Positions 7,160 to 17,229 are shown, numbered from the stretch's first letter. The stretch: DNA of 37,644 nt from an uncultured Clostridia bacterium (GCA_947305675.1 CAMZED010000003.1:1-37644); one strand, 5' to 3'. Made by a program: numbers and translations. The notes: generated by a model from the sequence alone, not told the origin.

Positions 7160-8293
7160 ATGAATGCTATCGGCATTATCTTTTCAAGCATAAACGAAAA
7201 GAGCATCCACGAACTCACAAAAGAGCGCACGATGGCTTCGGTTCCTTTCGGATGCCGTTACCGCCTTATCGACTTTGCGCTTTCAAATATGGTAAACGCC
7301 GGTATAACGCATATCGGGCTTATCACTCATTATAACTATCAATCGCTTATGGACCATATCGGCACCGGAAAAGACTGGGACCTTGCCCGGCGCCACGGCG
7401 GTATAAAACTGCTTCCTCCTTACATAACCGCTTTTTCAAATGCCACAAACACCATCGGCAGCACCTGGCTCGGCGCGCTGGTCAACGTGCGCGATTTTCT
7501 CAACGGCTGCAAAGAGGAATACGTCGTCCTTTCGGATTGCGACAGCGTTTGCAACCTCGATCTCGACGCGATGATCCAGCAGCATATCTCGCTCGGGTCC
7601 GACGTCACTCTGGCGGTGAAGCGCGTTTATATCGCCGACGGCGGCCATCACCGTTCCGTAACCGTTATCGATTCCGACGAAAACGGTATGATCACCGGCG
7701 TTGCCGACAGCGCCGGCAGACCGAGCGGTTACGCCGACGCTTCACTGAAGCTCGTCGTCGCAAACAAAAAATATATCGAAAACGCAATAAACCTCGCCAC
7801 GGCTTACGGGTATTCCGATTTTTACAAGGACGTAATACTTCGCGGGAAAGATGCCTCCGACTGCCGCATTTACAGGTACGAAAACTATTTTGCCACTCTG
7901 CGCAGCCTTAACGATTATTTCAGCTGCAGCATGGATCTGCTCGACCCCGAAATCAGACGTTCGCTGTTCGGCTTGCGCAGCCGCCCGGTACTTACAAAAG
8001 TCCGCAACTCCGCGCCCTCATCATATGTAAACGGCTCGGTCGTGCGCAATTCGCTTATCGCCGACGGATGCGTAATAGAGGGCACCGTTGAAAATTCGAT
8101 AATATTCCGCGGAGTGAAAGTCGGCAAAAACACCACGGTAAAGAACTGCATCCTTATGCAGGACACGATTACCGGCGATAACGCTTACCTGAACTGCGTC
8201 ATAACCGAAAAGAACGTCGTCATCAGAGAGGGAAGAGTCCTTTCCGGCCACGAGACCATGCCTTTCTTTATCGAAAAGAACGCAATAGTCTGA
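7160..8293 (+). CDS. glgD: Glucose-1-phosphate adenylyltransferase, GlgD regulatory subunit
   Basis: GlgD is a GlgC homologue found mainly in Bacillota that modulates GlgC in a mixed enzyme. The 377 residues share the overall fold (ASVPFGCRYRLIDFALSNMV, DWDLARRHGGIKLLPPY and a C-terminal hexapeptide-repeat helix). The glycine-rich ATP loop is gone, however: GIIFSSINEKS stands where GlgC has LAGGQGSR. The family's GDHIYKMD loop is replaced by LSDCDSVCNLD. This loss of catalytic residues is the GlgD hallmark. The start is supported by a GAAGGGGG Shine-Dalgarno overlapping the glgC end. Confidence 0.95.
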   Translation: MNAIGIIFSSINEKSIHELTKERTMASVPFGCRYRLIDFALSNMVNAGITHIGLITHYNYQSLMDHIGTGKDWDLARRHGGIKLLPPYITAFSNATNTIGSTWLGALVNVRDFLNGCKEEYVVLSDCDSVCNLDLDAMIQQHISLGSDVTLAVKRVYIADGGHHRSVTVIDSDENGMITGVADSAGRPSGYADASLKLVVANKKYIENAINLATAYGYSDFYKDVILRGKDASDCRIYRYENYFATLRSLNDYFSCSMDLLDPEIRRSLFGLRSRPVLTKVRNSAPSSYVNGSVVRNSLIADGCVIEGTVENSIIFRGVKVGKNTTVKNCILMQDTITGDNAYLNCVITEKNVVIREGRVLSGHETMPFFIEKNAIV

Positions 8294-8312
8294 ACCCTTA
8301 CAAGGAGTGCTT

Positions 8313-9719
8313 ATGAAGATATTATACGTTGCCGCCGAGGCGCTTCCGTTCGCTTCGTCAGGCGGGCTGGGCGACGTTATCGGTTCGCTGCCCGAAGCGC
8401 TTAACAAACTGCCGGATACCGAGGTCCGCGTTGTAATGCCGCTTTACGGCACGGTGCCGGACGCCTTCCGCAAGGATTTCAGGTTTCTCGGCTCGAAAAC
8501 CGTAGAGCTTTCCTGGCGGAAGCAGTATTGCGGAATATTCTCTTATGAATACCGCGGAGTTACTTTTTATTTCGTAGATAACGAGTATTATTTCAAGCGC
8601 AGCCGTATATACGGAGAGTTTGACGACGGTGAAAGGTTCGCTTTCTTCTGCCGCGCCGCTTTGGAAATACTGCCGGATATCGGCTATTTTCCCGATATTC
8701 TCCACGCCCACGATTGGCACGCCGCTTTAAGCACGGTTTACCTCAAACGCGTTTACGCGCATAAGGACGCCCGCTATTCTTCGATCAAATCGGTGATCAC
8801 CATTCACAATATACAGTACCAGGGAGTTTACGGCCGCGAACTTATCGGCGACGTTTTCGCGTTGGGCGAAGAAGATATACCCTGCCTTGAATACGACGGC
8901 GCGATCAACCTGTTAAAAGGCGGAATAGACGTGTCCGACGCCGTGACGACGGTTTCGCCCACGTATGCCGAAGAGATCCTTACACCCGCGTATTCCTCGG
9001 GACTTTACAAGGTGCTTTGCGGCATACTTAACGGCATCGACAGAAAATATTATAACCCCTCGAAAGATAAGGAGATCGCCGCGAATTATTCGTCGCGTAA
9101 TATCGCCGGAAAATCGGAATGCCGCGCCGCGCTGCGCTCGTCGCTCGGGCTGCCTCAAAAAGACGTTCCTCTGCTCGCGGTGGTATCGCGCCTGGCAGGG
9201 CACAAGGGGCTGGATCTGTTAATGCTTTGCGGCGACGAACTGCTCGAAAGCGACGTTCAGCTTGTCGTGCTCGGGCAGGGCGAAAAGGCTTACGAAGAAT
9301 ATTTCGCCTCGCTTCAGCGGCGCTTCCCCGATAAATGCCGCGCGCTTATCACCTATGACCGCGCTCTTTCAAAGCGGATCTATGCCGCGGCAGACGTGTT
9401 TATAATGCCGTCGAAGAGCGAACCCTGCGGGCTTGCGCAGATGATCGCTTCGCGCTACGGCGCCATCCCGGTAGTCCACGATACCGGCGGACTGCACGAC
9501 AGCATAAAAGACATCTCTTCAAAAAACGGCAACGGCTTTACTTTCGCCGCTTATAGTTCGGATGAACTGCTTAAAACGGTGCGCCGCGCGGTATCGCTTT
9601 ACAGTGACCGGCGCGACGGTTTTGAGGCGCTGCGCAAAAAGGTGATGAACGTCGATTTCACCTGGAAAAAGAGCGCACTGAATTACAAAAAACTCTATGA
9701 AAAACTCATTCTAGAATAG
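8313..9719 (+). CDS. glgA: Glycogen synthase (ADP-glucose type)
   Basis: GlgA extends alpha-1,4-glucan from ADP-glucose (GT5 family). The protein has 468 residues from ATG 8313, which follows AAGGAG at 8302-8307; a GTG two codons upstream overlaps that ribosome site and is rejected. Visible features are the N-terminal ILYVAAEALPF, the HAHDWHAAL stretch, TIHNIQYQGVYG, and the C-terminal nucleotide-sugar motif SEPCGLAQMIASRYGAIPVV with the conserved Glu. In the usual K-x-G-G-L motif the lysine is replaced by serine (ASSGGLGDV). I believe this variant also occurs in other clostridial synthases, so it is probably not inactivating. The gene ends on TAG, which shows that TAG is an ordinary stop in this genome. 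Confidence 0.96.
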   Translation: MKILYVAAEALPFASSGGLGDVIGSLPEALNKLPDTEVRVVMPLYGTVPDAFRKDFRFLGSKTVELSWRKQYCGIFSYEYRGVTFYFVDNEYYFKRSRIYGEFDDGERFAFFCRAALEILPDIGYFPDILHAHDWHAALSTVYLKRVYAHKDARYSSIKSVITIHNIQYQGVYGRELIGDVFALGEEDIPCLEYDGAINLLKGGIDVSDAVTTVSPTYAEEILTPAYSSGLYKVLCGILNGIDRKYYNPSKDKEIAANYSSRNIAGKSECRAALRSSLGLPQKDVPLLAVVSRLAGHKGLDLLMLCGDELLESDVQLVVLGQGEKAYEEYFASLQRRFPDKCRALITYDRALSKRIYAAADVFIMPSKSEPCGLAQMIASRYGAIPVVHDTGGLHDSIKDISSKNGNGFTFAAYSSDELLKTVRRAVSLYSDRRDGFEALRKKVMNVDFTWKKSALNYKKLYEKLILE

Positions 9720-9742
9720 ACCCGGAAAAGGAACTTGATTTT

Positions 9743-10396
9743 ATGGAAAACAATCTTACAAACGCGGCTGTCCGCGGTGCGATCCAGGCGAAATTGTCGC
9801 GTTATTTCGGAATAAGCGAGCAGGAGGCGGATTCCGACCAGATATACCGTGCGACGGTGTTGAGCGTGCGCGATATACTTGCCGAAAAAAGCCGTCGCTT
9901 TTCCGAAAAAGTGACCGAAAAGCGTCAAAAGCAAATATACTATATGTGTATGGAATTTCTCGTCGGCAGATCGCTCAAACAGCATCTGTGCAATCTCGGG
10001 ATCGAGCAAATGTATCGCGAAGTCCTTTCGGAAATGGGTTTCCGGCTTGAAGACATATATGATTGCGAACCCGATCCCGGGCTGGGCAACGGCGGTTTGG
10101 GAAGGCTTGCTTCCTGCTTTATGGACGCGCTCACTTCTCAATCCTATGCGGTAAGAGGCAACTGCATTCTTTACGAATACGGGCTTTTCAAACAGCGCAT
10201 TGTCGACGGCGAACAGCTCGAACTGCCCGATATATGGCTTACCGGAGCCGATTGCTGGCTGGTCCCGCGCCAGGACAGAGCCGTCACCGTAAGGTTCGGC
10301 GGCACCGCGCGCGAGGAATGGCGCGACGGTCATCTGGAAATAATCTATGAAAACTGCGACGAAGTCGAAGCCGTCCCTTTCGATATGTTCGTTTAG
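9743..10396 (+). CDS. glgP: Glycogen phosphorylase, N-terminal part before an in-frame amber
   Basis: Glycogen phosphorylase releases glucose-1-phosphate from glycogen. This frame encodes the first 217 residues. They include the regulatory-type N-terminus, the signature GLGNGGLGRLASCFMDAL and LYEYGLFKQRIVDG. It stops at TAG 10394-10396 right after AVPFDM, where the family continues. The downstream part resumes in the same reading frame, so this is a single nonsense codon and not a frameshift. The combined length, 9743-12178 (812 codons counting the amber), is normal for GlgP. Possible explanations are a real nonsense mutation, a base-calling or assembly error, or expression as two pieces. The fragment alone lacks the PLP site and should be inactive. 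Confidence 0.9.
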   Translation: MENNLTNAAVRGAIQAKLSRYFGISEQEADSDQIYRATVLSVRDILAEKSRRFSEKVTEKRQKQIYYMCMEFLVGRSLKQHLCNLGIEQMYREVLSEMGFRLEDIYDCEPDPGLGNGGLGRLASCFMDALTSQSYAVRGNCILYEYGLFKQRIVDGEQLELPDIWLTGADCWLVPRQDRAVTVRFGGTAREEWRDGHLEIIYENCDEVEAVPFDMFV

Positions 10397-10405
10397 GGCG
10401 GATGC

Positions 10406-10412
10406 GGCGGAG
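10406..10412 (+). promoter_or_regulatory. Shine-Dalgarno-like site before the second glgP part
   Basis: GGCGGAG lies ten bases after the amber codon and five bases before an in-frame GTG at 10418. It could permit reinitiation on the C-terminal part. It may also simply be coding sequence for the glycine-rich loop expected at this point in the protein. Confidence 0.3.
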
Positions 10413-10417
10413 ACGCG

Positions 10418-12174
<1,757 letters not shown>

Positions 12175-12178
<4 letters not shown>

Positions 12179-14034
12179 TGCAAGCCTCGTTCAGGATAAT
12201 TTCGGCGTCGGTGCCGGACGGCTGCCGCGCGTTTCCGTTCGGCTGCGATATTTCGCTTTCGCTTTCGGTCGAGGGGACCGATTGCCAGAAGATCTGGGCG
12301 TATATCGGCGACGACAGCGGCGTTATCATCGCGCGGGAGGCGGGGTTTTACAACACCGAAACCGGGTTTTTCGCCGGGATCGCGCTCAACAGCGGATCGG
12401 TTTCCGGTCGCGACGGGCTTTTCTTCTGCCACTTCGAGTTCACCGATAAGACCGGAAAGCGCTATTACACCGCTTTTGCCGCTGACGAAACCTGCTACGT
12501 TTCGGATAGATTCGTAAACGAACTGCAGTTTACGGTATTCAAAGAGATTTACCGTGATCCTGAATGGCTGTCCGGCGGCGCCGTTTATCAGATCTTTCCC
12601 GACCGGTTCGCCAAAGGCGGCGCGGATTGCCGCCGCGAAGGGCTGAAATACGACGGCGATTGGGAAAACGGGATACCTGAATATCCCGTGAAAGGCAAAA
12701 AGTTCCTTAACAACACCCATTTTGGCGGAACGCTTTGGGGCGCCGCTGAAAGGCTCGGATATCTGGCTTCGCTCGGGGTGAACTGCGTTTATTTCAACCC
12801 GCTTTTCGAAGCCGCGTCCAACCACAAATACGATACCGGCGATTATCTTAAAGTCGACCGGACTTTCGGCGGCGACGAAGCGCTTGCTTATTTTATCAAA
12901 AAGGCGCATTCGTTGGGTATCGCGGTCGTTCTCGACGGCGTTTTTAACCATGTCGGCGACAACAGCATATATTTTAACAAATACGCAAAATATCCGGTTA
13001 TCGGGGCTTATCAGTCGAAAGATTCGGAATATTTCAATTGGTTCGATTTTTACGATTACCCCGACGGCTACGCCGCGTGGTGGGGGATAAAGACTCTGCC
13101 TCGAACCGTGCGCTGCCGTTCCTATCGCGATTTTATCACCGGAGTCGTTATTCCGAAGTATATGGCGATGGGCGTCGACGGTTGGCGGCTGGACGTCGTC
13201 GATGAACTCGAATCCGATTTTGTTGACGAGATCGCCGCCGCGGTAAAAAAATGCAAACCCGACGCGATCCTTATCGGCGAGGTGTGGGAAGACGCCTCGA
13301 ACAAGACTTCCTACGGCGAGCGCAAACGATATTTCCGCGGCGCTCAGCTCGATTCGGTAATGAACTATCCTCTGCGCAACGCCGTGATCGACTTCGTATC
13401 CGGCAACGGCAACAAAATGTTCGTCGATACCGTAAACGCCCTTTACGCCCATTATCCCGTAAGCAAGCAGAAGTTTTTGCTCAATTTTCTCGGCTCGCAC
13501 GATACCGAGCGGATAACGACGGTTCTCGGAGGCGACAGCGTACCCGACGCGCCTAACGAGGTCCTCGCCTCAAGGCGACTTTCGCCCGAACGGCGCGAAG
13601 AAGCAAAAGAACTGCTGGTTTCGGCATATACGCTGCTTGCGGCGATGCCGGGTGTCCCCTGCATTTATTACGGCGACGAGATCGCAATGGAAGGGTATCA
13701 CGATCCCTTCAACCGCCGCCCGTTCCCGGAAGAGGGGTTTAACGATCCTTTTTCGCGCCGTTTCGCCGCGATAAACGCTTTGCGCCGCAAGTATAAAGAC
13801 TGTTTCACGCTCCCATATTTCAAATGCTCTCCCGTCGGCAAAAACGCGGTTGCAATCACCCGCGGCGACGGAAAACGCAGGCTGACCGTGTTTGCCGTCT
13901 TCGGTGAAGAATACGCCGTTTTTGAGCCCGACGGCGATTATTTCGATATTGTCGCGGGTAAACCGTTTTGCGGCGGAAAAGTCGCAAAAAATTCGGTTTT
14001 ATTATTGATATCGGAGGAACAAAATGACAGATAA
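12175..14034 (+). CDS. GH13 neopullulanase / cyclomaltodextrinase / maltogenic amylase type enzyme
   Basis: This 619-residue intracellular alpha-glucan hydrolase has no signal peptide. A CBM34-like N-terminal domain (about 1-125) precedes the GH13 barrel. Visible are AVYQIFPDRF, GGTLWGAAERLGYLASLG, VVLDGVFNHVG, the nucleophile in GWRLDVVDEL (Asp about 340), the acid/base in IGEVWED (Glu about 369) and the third acid in LGSHDTE (Asp about 443). This layout matches the GH13_20-type neopullulanase/cyclomaltodextrinase group, which splits maltodextrins and some alpha-1,6 links. In this operon it probably trims limit dextrins left by GlgP. The start overlaps the glgP stop, and the next ATG, one codon on, is equally possible. 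Confidence 0.93.
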
Positions 14035-14773
14035 CGCAAAAATAATCGCCTCCGGCGCAAAAGCGCTGGGAATAAACGAGGGCGACACCGTGCTTATGCA
14101 TTCATCGCTCAAATCGCTCGGGCAGGGGTTCACGCCTTCCGACGTGATCGAAGGATTGCTGGCTGCGCTTGGCAAAGAAGGCACGCTCGTTCTTCCGGCG
14201 CTGAGCTATCTCAACTGCAATGCTTCCAACCCTGTTTTTGATTATTACGGCACCAAATCGAATGTCGGTGCGATCCCGGAATATTTCCGTACATCGGTTC
14301 CCGGCGTGATCCGCAGCGTAAATCCCACGCATTCCTGCTGCGCTTTGGGCAAAAACGCCGAATATCTCACGTCGGGTCATATTCTCGACGAGACCCCCTG
14401 CGGACTCAATTCGCCGTTTCGCCGCCTTATGCTCATAGGCGGCAAGATACTGTTTCTCGGCTGCGGCACCGAACCGAACACTTCCATGCATGCCGTAGAA
14501 GAGCTCGCGGTGCCCGATTATCTGTTCGGCGACGTCGTCGAATACAAAGCGATACTCGCCGACGGCAGCGAAAAAAAGATCTACTGCCGGGCTCACTGGT
14601 TCAAAAACGTAGTTCAGCGCTACGACAGGTTGGAAAAACTTCTTCCGAACGGTTCGATCCGCGCCGGATATATCGCCAACGCCGATTGCCGTCTGATATC
14701 CACTCCCGAAATGTGGGAGACCGCTCTGGCAAAATACCGCGAAAATCCGCATTACTTCGTCGATATGGGGTGA
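14024..14773 (+). CDS. AAC(3)-family N-acetyltransferase homologue
   Basis: A 249-residue protein of the aminoglycoside 3-N-acetyltransferase fold family (acetyl-CoA-dependent, Antibiotic_NAT type). Family features seen are GDTVLMHSSLKSLG near the N-terminus, GTLVLPALSY, NPTHSCCALGKNAEYLTSGH with the conserved His, and LGCGTEPNTSMHAVEE. It overlaps the GH13 gene by 11 bases, and its GGAGGAAC Shine-Dalgarno lies inside that gene, so it belongs to the operon. The known family includes true resistance enzymes and many chromosomal relatives of unknown substrate. Because of its glycogen-operon context I infer a metabolic amine acceptor such as an amino sugar and not drug resistance, but nothing in the sequence proves the substrate. 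Confidence 0.85.
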   Translation: MTDNAKIIASGAKALGINEGDTVLMHSSLKSLGQGFTPSDVIEGLLAALGKEGTLVLPALSYLNCNASNPVFDYYGTKSNVGAIPEYFRTSVPGVIRSVNPTHSCCALGKNAEYLTSGHILDETPCGLNSPFRRLMLIGGKILFLGCGTEPNTSMHAVEELAVPDYLFGDVVEYKAILADGSEKKIYCRAHWFKNVVQRYDRLEKLLPNGSIRAGYIANADCRLISTPEMWETALAKYRENPHYFVDMG

Positions 14774-14803
14774 GCGGCGGTTTGTCCTTATCATCGCTCA
14801 CCC
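14768..14803 (+). other. 9-bp hairpin spanning the acetyltransferase stop codon
   Basis: GGGTGAGCG (14768-14776) pairs perfectly with CGCTCACCC (14795-14803) around an 18-base loop, with the TGA stop inside the first arm. No T run follows, so it is unlikely to terminate. It could protect or process the mRNA between this gene and the next. A weak TTGTCC-16-TATATT promoter-like pair overlaps it. Confidence 0.45.
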
Positions 14804-14835
14804 TATATTGATCAAACCAAAAGGGAGGTCCTCGA

Positions 14836-15966
14836 ATGGACGCCTCTATTGCTGAAAAACTCGCCGAACTCATAAAGATCTACCGTTTAAAAGGCGAGCT
14901 GGTTAATTACGATAACTTAAAATCAGGGAATATCAATGATACTTACACCGTCGTCACCGATTACGGCGGTTCGGAACGTCAATATCTCATTCAGCGCATA
15001 AACCTCAACGTGTTCAAAAAGCCGCTCGACGTGGCGGCAAACATCGCGTCGGTTACTCAGCACATTGAATCAAAACTGAAAGAAGCCGGGGTGAGCGATC
15101 TTCGCCGCCGGGTAGTGAAGTTTTACAAGACTCCCGATGGCGATTATTACCATTACGACAGCGACGGTTCGTGCTGGCGGGTTTCCTCGTTCGTCTTCAA
15201 TTCAGTCACCCACGATTCCGCCGACAACACTGAACTGCTTTGCTCGGTCGGCACCGCCTTCGGCGAATTCCAAAAGTTTCTGTGCGATTTCGATGCTTCA
15301 AAACTTTTTATCACCATCCCCGATTTTCACAATACCGAAAAAAGGGTTGCCGATATGATCTCCGCCGCAAAAGCCGATCCGTTCGGCAGACTGAACTCGG
15401 TAAAAAGCGAATATGATTATCTCATTTCCGAAAGCGGCTGCGCTAAAATGTTTCGCGAACTGAACGAGAAAGGCGAAATTCCGGTGCGCGTCACTCATAA
15501 CGATACAAAATGCAACAACGTTATGTTCGATTCGGCAACCAACCGCCATCTGGCGGTGATCGACCTCGATACGGTCATGCCGGGGTTCGTCGCGCACGAT
15601 TTCGGCGACGCCGTTCGTTTTGCCGCCAACCCGGGCGGGGAAGACGCCGACGACGTTTCGGAAGTGTTTCTCGACCTCGGTCGATATGCGGCTTTCGCAA
15701 AGGGATACGTAACGCAGATAAGAGGCTTTCTGACCGAAAAAGAACTGCTCACTCTGCCCGACGGAGTCGCCGTTATAACGCTTGAACTGGCGGCGAGGTT
15801 TTTGACGGATTACCTTTCGGGCGACGTGTATTTTAAATGCAAAAAGGAAAACCACAATCTCATCCGCACGCGTGCCCAGACCGCGCTGCTGAAGGATATT
15901 ATCGCAAAAATGCCGCTTATGCGTACGGAATTGAATAAAATTATAGCAAATTGTGCAAATAATTAA
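14836..15966 (+). CDS. N-acetylhexosamine 1-kinase-like phosphotransferase (APH fold)
   Basis: A 376-residue kinase of the aminoglycoside phosphotransferase/choline kinase fold, closest by pattern to NahK-type N-acetylhexosamine 1-kinases (often misnamed mucin desulfatase). Evidence: GNINDTYTV followed by YLIQRINLNVFKKP near the N-terminus, the catalytic loop HNDTKCNN (His about 221, Asp about 223) and IDLDTVMPGFVAHDFGD with the metal-binding Asp. NahK phosphorylates GlcNAc/GalNAc at C1 using ATP. A very strong GGGAGGTCC Shine-Dalgarno precedes ATG 14836. It is the last gene of the glycogen operon, 62 bases after the acetyltransferase. Its presence suggests that host-glycan amino sugars meet glycogen metabolism here. 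Substrate identity is inference. Confidence 0.8.
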   Translation: MDASIAEKLAELIKIYRLKGELVNYDNLKSGNINDTYTVVTDYGGSERQYLIQRINLNVFKKPLDVAANIASVTQHIESKLKEAGVSDLRRRVVKFYKTPDGDYYHYDSDGSCWRVSSFVFNSVTHDSADNTELLCSVGTAFGEFQKFLCDFDASKLFITIPDFHNTEKRVADMISAAKADPFGRLNSVKSEYDYLISESGCAKMFRELNEKGEIPVRVTHNDTKCNNVMFDSATNRHLAVIDLDTVMPGFVAHDFGDAVRFAANPGGEDADDVSEVFLDLGRYAAFAKGYVTQIRGFLTEKELLTLPDGVAVITLELAARFLTDYLSGDVYFKCKKENHNLIRTRAQTALLKDIIAKMPLMRTELNKIIANCANN

Positions 15967-15996
15967 AAATAGAATTGTAATTTTTAACGATTTTTT
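15963..15996 (+). terminator. Weak AT-only terminator after the glycogen operon
   Basis: TTAAAAAT (15963-15970) pairs with ATTTTTAA (15980-15987), followed by CGA and a six-T run at 15991-15996. The stem has no G-C pair, so its strength is doubtful. It is the only candidate terminator between the kinase gene and the sigma-factor promoter. Confidence 0.35.
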
Positions 15997-16016
15997 AATA
16001 TAATTGCCGAAAATTC

Positions 16017-16044
16017 TTGACAATTGATATAAAATGTGTATAAT
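16017..16044 (+). promoter_or_regulatory. Promoter of the SigH-like gene
   Basis: A consensus TTGACA (16017-16022) and TATAAT (16039-16044) are spaced by 16 bases, with a TG dinucleotide (16035-16036) just upstream of the -10. Transcription would start near 16051, about 70 bases before the TTG start codon. Confidence 0.85.
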
Positions 16045-16107
16045 CCACTATTAAGCAGTATTGTATTTGTTTTTTAAGGTATTGCTTTTCTACGCACCGG
16101 CAAATAC

Positions 16108-16112
16108 GGAGG
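16108..16112 (+). promoter_or_regulatory. Ribosome binding site that sets a TTG start
   Basis: GGAGG lies eight bases before TTG 16121. An in-frame ATG-type start 60 bases further upstream has no such site and would add a hydrophobic stretch foreign to sigma factors. The TTG is therefore chosen. Confidence 0.8.
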
Positions 16113-16120
16113 AACCGCGC

Positions 16121-16741
16121 TTGTCTTCATCGACCTCGAATAAAGTCCCGGAACAGTCGGAATCCGAACTGATCGCTTCCGCCCGTGCAGGCGACAACCG
16201 CGCTTTCGAAGCGCTGGCGGAATCATATAAACGGATGCTCGATTACCACATCCGTCGGTTGAACGCACAGGGTTCTATCTATGACGACCTTTTTCAGGAA
16301 GGGCTGATCGGTTTGCTTAAAGCCGTCAGGACGTACGACGGGACCTCGGCGGCGTTTTCCACTTACGCTTCGCGCTGCGTTCACAACAGCGTCGTCAGCG
16401 CACTGCGTAAGTATAACGGTCAGGCCAAAAACGGCGAACCGGATCCCGCAGCGCAGACTTCTGAATCATACGAGTTTGCTCCTTCAGCCGAGGAAGAAAC
16501 CCTCGGGAGCATTTACGCGGGCGTCTTATACGGAAAAGTCAGCTCGTCTCTTTCGGATTACGAAAAACTCATTTTTGATATGTATCTTTCCGATCTGTCA
16601 TACGAGAGCATTTCGTTCGTCACCGGGAAGGACGTTAAAAGCATCGAAAACGCGGTTTACCGCATACGAAGGAAGTTAAAGAACATAATAACTTCCGAGA
16701 GCGCCGCGGAACAGGATAAAAGCCCCAAAGGGTTTAAATAA
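16121..16741 (+). CDS. RNA polymerase sigma factor, SigH-like
   Basis: A 206-residue sigma-70-family factor with region 2 (AFEALAESYKRMLDYHIRRL, DDLFQEGLIGLLKAVRTYDG, FSTYASRCVHNSV) and region 4 (LSDYEKLIFDMYLSDLSYESIS, VKSIENAVYRIRRKLK). The region 4 phrase VKSIxNAxxRxRRKL is the pattern of sigma-H (SigH) of spore formers, and the length fits. In Bacillus SigH drives entry into sporulation and stationary-phase genes. Here it may or may not be tied to sporulation, since no spore gene is in view. It begins with TTG, which can lower translation, and is followed after 29 bases by the zinc-ribbon gene. It could instead be another clostridial sigma-H-related factor. Confidence 0.85.
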   Translation: MSSSTSNKVPEQSESELIASARAGDNRAFEALAESYKRMLDYHIRRLNAQGSIYDDLFQEGLIGLLKAVRTYDGTSAAFSTYASRCVHNSVVSALRKYNGQAKNGEPDPAAQTSESYEFAPSAEEETLGSIYAGVLYGKVSSSLSDYEKLIFDMYLSDLSYESISFVTGKDVKSIENAVYRIRRKLKNIITSESAAEQDKSPKGFK

Positions 16742-16770
16742 ATTTTTTCCACACAAAGAGGAGAACACAA

Positions 16771-17049
16771 ATGTACGAAGACAAGACTCTTACCTGCAAA
16801 GATTGCGGCAAAGAATTCGTTTTCACCGCCGGTGAACAGGAATTCTACGCAGAACGCGGATTCCAGAACGAACCGCAGCGCTGCAAATCCTGCAGAGACG
16901 CAAGAAAACAGGCTACCAGAGCAAACAAGGAAATGTTTACCGCTGTTTGCGCTGATTGCGGCGGAGAAGCAAAGATCCCGTTCCAGCCTTCTGATGACAG
17001 ACCTGTTTATTGCAGCGATTGCTTCGCAAAAAGAAAGAATAATCAGTAA
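16771..17049 (+). CDS. Double zinc-ribbon protein
   Basis: A 92-residue basic protein with four CxxC knuckles: Cys 9/12, 38/41, 60/63 and 81/84. These should form two zinc ribbons, the first resembling the zf-trcl type small ribbon domain common in Clostridia. The linker is rich in Arg/Lys, so nucleic-acid or ribosome contact is plausible. AGAGGAGAA at about 16757-16765 is a good Shine-Dalgarno. The gene follows the sigma factor by 29 bases with no visible promoter, so the two are probably co-transcribed. The family is recognisable; its function is not established. Confidence 0.85.
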   Translation: MYEDKTLTCKDCGKEFVFTAGEQEFYAERGFQNEPQRCKSCRDARKQATRANKEMFTAVCADCGGEAKIPFQPSDDRPVYCSDCFAKRKNNQ

Positions 17050-17092
17050 TTTATAATAAACTTATAAACTGATCAGATCTGCGAGCATTTTG

Positions 17093-17124
17093 AAGCGGCG
17101 ACCGCGTTTGCGCGGCCGCCGCTT
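17093..17124 (+). terminator. Strong GC hairpin after the zinc-ribbon gene
   Basis: AAGCGGC/GCCGCTT outer arms and CCGCG/CGCGG inner arms close on a TTTG loop, with a small internal loop between. Only TTTAACTA follows, so the T run is short. It is a likely terminator or 3'-end barrier and separates this unit from ilvB. Confidence 0.5.
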
Positions 17125-17168
17125 TAACTACCCCACCCGAAACGCAGATCCTCTTTATGGTTTTTTTG

Positions 17169-17189
17169 CCGATATTGTTGCATTATCGG
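17169..17189. promoter_or_regulatory. Operator-like inverted repeat over the ilvB -35 box
   Basis: CCGATA and TATCGG form a perfect 6-bp inverted repeat around nine bases, centred on the -35 (17178-17183). It lies upstream of the predicted start site, so it would act as DNA and not as RNA structure. It is a candidate site for a dimeric regulator. No binding family is recognised. Confidence 0.4.
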
Positions 17190-17206
17190 TCCGTTTGTGA
17201 TAAAAT
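17178..17206 (+). promoter_or_regulatory. ilvB-ilvN promoter
   Basis: TTGCAT (17178-17183) and TAAAAT (17201-17206) are 17 bases apart, with a TG upstream of the -10. The start site would be near 17213, leaving a leader of only about 17 bases. There is therefore no room for a T-box or leader-peptide attenuator, unlike many branched-chain amino-acid operons. Confidence 0.7.
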
Positions 17207-17229
17207 GCGCTGAAAGGCGGTGATTATGT

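Noticed and set aside
10394..10396. TAG in glgP read as a recoded sense codon (alternative code or pyrrolysine)
   Set aside because: glgA ends on TAG in the same operon and TAG is not seen inside any other gene here; no amber-suppressor system is in view.
14024..14773. Horizontally acquired aminoglycoside resistance gene
   Set aside because: Base composition and codon use match its neighbours, the gene overlaps a glycogen-operon gene, and no mobile element is near.
17050..17229. T-box or leader-peptide attenuator before ilvB
   Set aside because: The only good promoter leaves a leader of about 17 bases, and no T-box motif or branched-chain-rich leader peptide is present.
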